Positions 62,135 through 64,000 of a stretch of DNA of 64,000 bases are shown in pieces (within the stretch, counting starts at the first letter, position 1; each line of letters begins with the position of its first letter). The notes beneath the pieces were generated by a model, which was given only the letters and a program-made list of their open reading frames with translations, was not told the DNA's origin and made no database searches. The DNA comes from Prevotella sp. (lineage in GTDB: Bacteria > Bacteroidota > Bacteroidia > Bacteroidales > Bacteroidaceae), in the NCBI GenBank assembly GCA_017617615.1, contig JAFZVV010000011.1:62001-126000 (forward strand). Direction: 5' to 3'. The translations under genes were made by a program, and so were the position numbers.

Positions 62135-64000
62135 TTTACAACCATTTTCTTAATCTTGCCATTACTATATCTCACGAGGTTCACACCCTTCTGCAGTCCA
62201 TCACGTTTCACACCATTGGCATCGTAAATGCCTACAACCACGTTGTCATCATCCCCGTTATGGAAAGCGATAATACCATCAGTAGCGTCTATGACAAATT
62301 CATTGATGTCACTGTTTTCCTCCTCAGATACCAGATACGCCCGGTTGGGACCCATCTTCGTCGTTCCATTCTCTTTTACTCGATAAAAACCTATCATTCC
62401 ATTATGGTTTTGGAGTACATAGTTCCCTTCCGGGACATAGCGGGCGGAGAAGCAACCTCTTAGTAATCCGTTGACAAGGTAATCGTCTGCATACTCTTCT
62501 CCTTCCTCTGTATATCCAGTCAGAAGATAAGAACCTGGTGCGGCCTTCACCAAATAGGGCTTATTGGCCTCGGGAACATCCACCTGCTCCAACACCAAAC
62601 GGCCTTCAGCGGAACGGCCTTTCACCGTATACACCTGCATGTCTGCCGGGACGGCAAATGAGAACGGCAGGCACAGCGTCGACCATCCTGCGTTGGAAAC
62701 CTCCAGGGTGTAGGACTTGATCTGGGAAGTGAACGTAAACTTCATATAGGCATCCAGCGCCTCCATATGTGTTTTCACCCAGCCAGGAATGCGTTCGAGA
62801 CTGTCCTTGCATCCTATCTGTATATAAGGCTTCACACCTTTTACTGTCTTGGTGGCTCTCCATATCCTATAATCAAGTGTACACAAATCACCTTCATGAT
62901 ATTCTGTTTTACTTGAATATTTTGGTGATGAAGTATAAACAGAATAAGAAAATGGTGAATACTGTTCCCATCCATCATTAGAAATGTCGTCGAGGAGACA
63001 AGGCGACAAAGGCCATCTTTCGTATTCCATTTGGTAATTTTCCTCCCCAAAAGCATAATACCATGTCTCAAACATCGAGATGATGTTCTCTGCAGTAAGG
63101 GCACCACTATTTCTTATCTCTGCATACCGTCCGTAAATATCATTCATATAATAATTCTCAGCCCAATTAAAGGGGCCGTAGCTCTTGAATTTTCTTGACG
63201 ACAATGGGATGTAAAAATAGTATGTTGGTTGGAAAATCTTTGGTGACAAAGTACAATAGCCAAAGGTATTGTCCAAGTCGTAAGGAGCGATGAACCATTT
63301 CTTTCCATCATAAGTAAAAAATTGCCAGTTGTGATACAAGCCGTCAAAATTTGTGGTAAGCAAATTGTGTATGATATAATCACACAAACTTGTCACATCG
63401 AAACGTTCTTCTATTGCTGCCCTCATCTCACTCTTTGACGCGCCTCCACTTTCCAAGCTCTTCAATTCTGTATAATAATTGCTTACATTCCGTAACGATG
63501 ATTTAACCTTGGCTGTATTTTTCTTTCCTTTCTTAGTATCCTCGTCGTCCGTTTCAAGGTCATAATATGGAGATGTCTCGTCTATAAGCTCAGAACCTTC
63601 TTCGTATGGATTGCCATCCATATCAAACAAATTCTTCGGGTTTCTTACCTCAAATTGACTCCAATCTATCGTGCCATAAAAAAGCGTATTGTTGGTAATA
63701 AAACCATGCAGATGAATATGATCTGTGTTATTCTTCTTCTGGTTCATATTCTTACGGTTCTTCTTGAGTTGCCAACAATAAAGGCCATAGAATTCACCAT
63801 TGAGATATACTACACACGGGAATGCGTCGGGGAAACAACGAGCCCTTGGGTCGGGTTTGCTGATGCTTTCCACCGCTCTCTCCCATATTCTCCCATACTC
63901 TCCCCTGTCGTTAATCATCGCGTCATAGACTGTATATCCAATGATTCCCGTTCCCCTGAAATAATCGAAATAGAAAGCCTTGAAATGATATGAATCCTGA
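62131..64000 (-). CDS. CotH kinase-family protein, 5' end cut by window
   Basis: The frame stays open to the right edge of the window, so the N-terminus and start are outside. About 620 residues are visible. The CotH fold is recognised by YHNWQFFTYDGKKWFIAPYDLDNTFG (metal/nucleotide site, DLDNTFG) and by the region GTGIIGYTVYDAMINDRGEYGRIW near the edge. The C-terminal part (about the last 190 residues, from SYTLEVSNAGWSTLCLPFSF) is a beta-rich module that ends in the Prevotella-type tail NGKIKKMVVK. CotH proteins are protein kinases in spores and are often found in cellulosome-related proteins. It is coupled to the dockerin gene. Confidence 0.85.
   Translation of the reverse strand, partial: QDSYHFKAFYFDYFRGTGIIGYTVYDAMINDRGEYGRIWERAVESISKPDPRARCFPDAFPCVVYLNGEFYGLYCWQLKKNRKNMNQKKNNTDHIHLHGFITNNTLFYGTIDWSQFEVRNPKNLFDMDGNPYEEGSELIDETSPYYDLETDDEDTKKGKKNTAKVKSSLRNVSNYYTELKSLESGGASKSEMRAAIEERFDVTSLCDYIIHNLLTTNFDGLYHNWQFFTYDGKKWFIAPYDLDNTFGYCTLSPKIFQPTYYFYIPLSSRKFKSYGPFNWAENYYMNDIYGRYAEIRNSGALTAENIISMFETWYYAFGEENYQMEYERWPLSPCLLDDISNDGWEQYSPFSYSVYTSSPKYSSKTEYHEGDLCTLDYRIWRATKTVKGVKPYIQIGCKDSLERIPGWVKTHMEALDAYMKFTFTSQIKSYTLEVSNAGWSTLCLPFSFAVPADMQVYTVKGRSAEGRLVLEQVDVPEANKPYLVKAAPGSYLLTGYTEEGEEYADDYLVNGLLRGCFSARYVPEGNYVLQNHNGMIGFYRVKENGTTKMGPNRAYLVSEEENSDINEFVIDATDGIIAFHNGDDDNVVVGIYDANGVKRDGLQKGVNLVRYSNGKIKKMVVK

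Overview
The window is a 64 kb piece of a Bacteroidales chromosome, most likely Prevotellaceae (Prevotella/Xylanibacter-like). The evidence is the division/cell-wall cluster in the Bacteroidetes order with an FtsL-like protein, repeated promoters of the Bacteroidetes form TTTG-N19-20-TAnnTTTG, a xylan cluster (symporter, GH10, GH43) ordered as in rumen Prevotella, and secreted proteins with Prevotella-style C-termini. No plasmid, phage, IS element or CRISPR array was seen.

Layout. 1-16390 (+): dcw cluster mraZ(partial)-rsmH-ftsL-ftsI-murE-mraY-murD-ftsW-murG-murC-ftsQ-ftsA-ftsZ-yqeY, with an extra promoter in front of murG. 16414-20037: bidirectional terminator, recO (-), tRNA-Glu and rpsT (+), gyrB (+). 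20050-28454: a GH95 glycosidase facing an AraC regulator, DUF3109, ung, gpmI, hsp20 and a CapA-like phosphoesterase. 28434-35168 (+): two large secreted multidomain proteins and a 63-residue protein. 35202-40051 (-): xylan use (GH43, GH10, GPH symporter, SGNH esterase). 40284-45395 (-): CapA-like protein, DUF3160/YARHG protein, a small VCBS-like protein and a thioredoxin-fold lipoprotein without its cysteines. 45465-61376 (-): a surface-polysaccharide and acyl-synthesis locus. 61718-64000 (-): a stand-alone dockerin protein and a CotH-family protein cut by the window end.

The most unusual part is 45465-61376. It holds capE-capF-capG, a complete set for UDP-N-acetyl-L-fucosamine, two GT4 glycosyltransferases and a hexapeptide acyltransferase. 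Interleaved are three ketoacyl synthase III genes, three carrier-protein genes, four FabG-like SDR genes, a malonyl transferase (FabD), a metallo-beta-lactamase-fold hydrolase and a GNAT. There is no dehydratase or enoyl reductase among them. I infer a dedicated line that builds a short hydroxylated acyl chain (such as 3-hydroxybutyryl or 3,5-dihydroxyhexanoyl) and attaches it to a sugar of the glycan. Two features look new: all three carrier proteins lack the Asp of the usual DSL attachment motif (WSS, WSS, WGS), and one SDR (57884-58633) has lost both Tyr and Lys of its active site while its neighbouring paralog keeps them. The upstream half (about 54100-61400) is visibly AT-richer than the downstream half, and a consensus promoter sits at the junction, so the locus looks assembled from two sources.

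Limits: no alignment or database search was possible. Family calls rest on motifs and overall resemblance, and base composition was counted only on sampled lines.
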